Part shown: positions 63,842 to 64,000 of the stretch, one piece after another | Layout of the letters: each line of letters begins with the position of its first letter | Numbering within the stretch: position 1 is the stretch's first letter | Translations under genes and position numbers: made by a program | Source of the DNA: Micromonospora nigra | Lineage (GTDB): Bacteria > Actinomycetota > Actinomycetes > Mycobacteriales > Micromonosporaceae | Direction of reading: 5' to 3' | NCBI RefSeq assembly: GCF_900091585.1 | Contig: NZ_FMHT01000003.1 | Span: 2,465,501 to 2,529,500 of the forward strand | DNA length: 64,000 nucleotides | The notes under the pieces: model-generated | Databases searched by the model: none | What the model was told of the DNA's origin: nothing | The model's input: the letters and a program-made list of their open reading frames with translations, nothing else

Positions 63842-64000
63842 ATGGCCATGGGCAGCTCCGGCCAGCGCATCCTCGTACCGTCGACGTGGCGTGACCGTCG
63901 CCTCCACCCGGACGACTCGCGCGGCCTGCGGCTGACTCTCGCCGTCGGTGCCGGCGGTCTGGTCCTGGTGCCGTTCACGCTGCTCGCGGCCCTGGTGCTG
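63842..64000 (+). CDS. N-terminus of a membrane protein, truncated by the window end
   Basis: The frame is open from ATG 63842 (or 63848) to the end of the window, 53 codons. A basic cytoplasmic segment ('QRILVPSTWRDRRLHPDDSRGLRL') leads into a first transmembrane helix ('LAVGAGGLVLVPFTLLAALVL'). The pattern recalls the start of PAP2-type phosphatases or other small integral membrane proteins, but too little is present to decide. Confidence 0.5.
   Translation, partial: MAMGSSGQRILVPSTWRDRRLHPDDSRGLRLTLAVGAGGLVLVPFTLLAALVL

Noticed and set aside
1..64000. tRNA, rRNA, CRISPR arrays, insertion sequences and prophage genes
   Set aside because: No T-loop-like GTTCGAATC clusters, no repeat-spacer arrays, no transposase or integrase motifs were found by eye; a tRNAscan or IS search would be decisive.

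Overview
The window is a very GC-rich actinobacterial chromosome segment. Gene order and families (lsr2, disA-radA, stand-alone nuoD, type VII secretion genes next to ppa, Zincin_2/DUF2342 protease, GTG starts, TANNNT -10 boxes) point to Micromonosporaceae, probably Micromonospora or a close relative. I saw no tRNA, rRNA, insertion sequence, prophage or CRISPR array.

Layout. 1-3.1 kb: tail of a PCu(A)C-like protein, then radA and disA. 3.1-6.0 kb: a secreted protein, def, an ACT-domain regulator, mutY. 6.1-12.2 kb: clpC, a 740-base gene-free region with a DnaA-box cluster, lsr2, lysS, a methyltransferase. 12.2-19.0 kb: a cofactor block (coaX, nadC, nadB, panD, panC, a DUF2520 dehydrogenase-like gene) with one septum-formation-family lipoprotein. 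19.2-21.7 kb: a MidA-type methyltransferase followed by a solitary nuoD. 23.6-27.2 kb: a quaternary-amine (OpuB/ProVWX-type) ABC transporter whose binding protein appears circularly permuted. 27.2-30.0 kb: membrane and hypothetical genes. 30.0-31.9 kb: folP-folB-folK-DUF3180. 32.0-44.9 kb: a 13-kb type IV secretion-like cluster (pilin-like protein, VirB3/PrgI-like protein, VirB4-type ATPase, polytopic VirB6-like protein, VirB8-like protein, lysozyme/M23 hydrolase) plus an FtsK-like pseudo-ATPase and partner. 44.9-56.2 kb: folE, ftsH, hpt, (small gene, AraC regulator, gamma-glutamyltransferase), tilS, DUF2342 protease, dacB. 56.3-64 kb: ppa, then type VII secretion genes eccD, eccC (one-base frameshift) and mycP, and a truncated membrane-protein gene.

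How it fits together. Many genes are chromosomal housekeeping: DNA repair and c-di-AMP, proteolysis (ClpC, FtsH), NAD/pantothenate/folate cofactors and wall maturation. In related genomes ftsH-folE-folP-folB-folK usually run together; here the type IV-like cluster separates folE from folPBK, and an AraC/GGT module separates tilS from hpt. Translational coupling (ATGA, GTGA, TGATG) is common. At least nine genes have a TANNNT box exactly six bases before the start codon, the signature of leaderless transcripts.

Most unusual points: the permuted OpuBC-like protein; the type IV-like cluster with a hairpin-rich leader and a 16-bp palindrome upstream; two micro-ORFs stitched between genes by ATGA overlaps at both ends; the DnaA-box array upstream of clpC; the Lys-to-Arg P-loop in the FtsK-like protein; and the frameshift in eccC. 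All functional statements come from reading motifs and from memory of the families; no database search was run.
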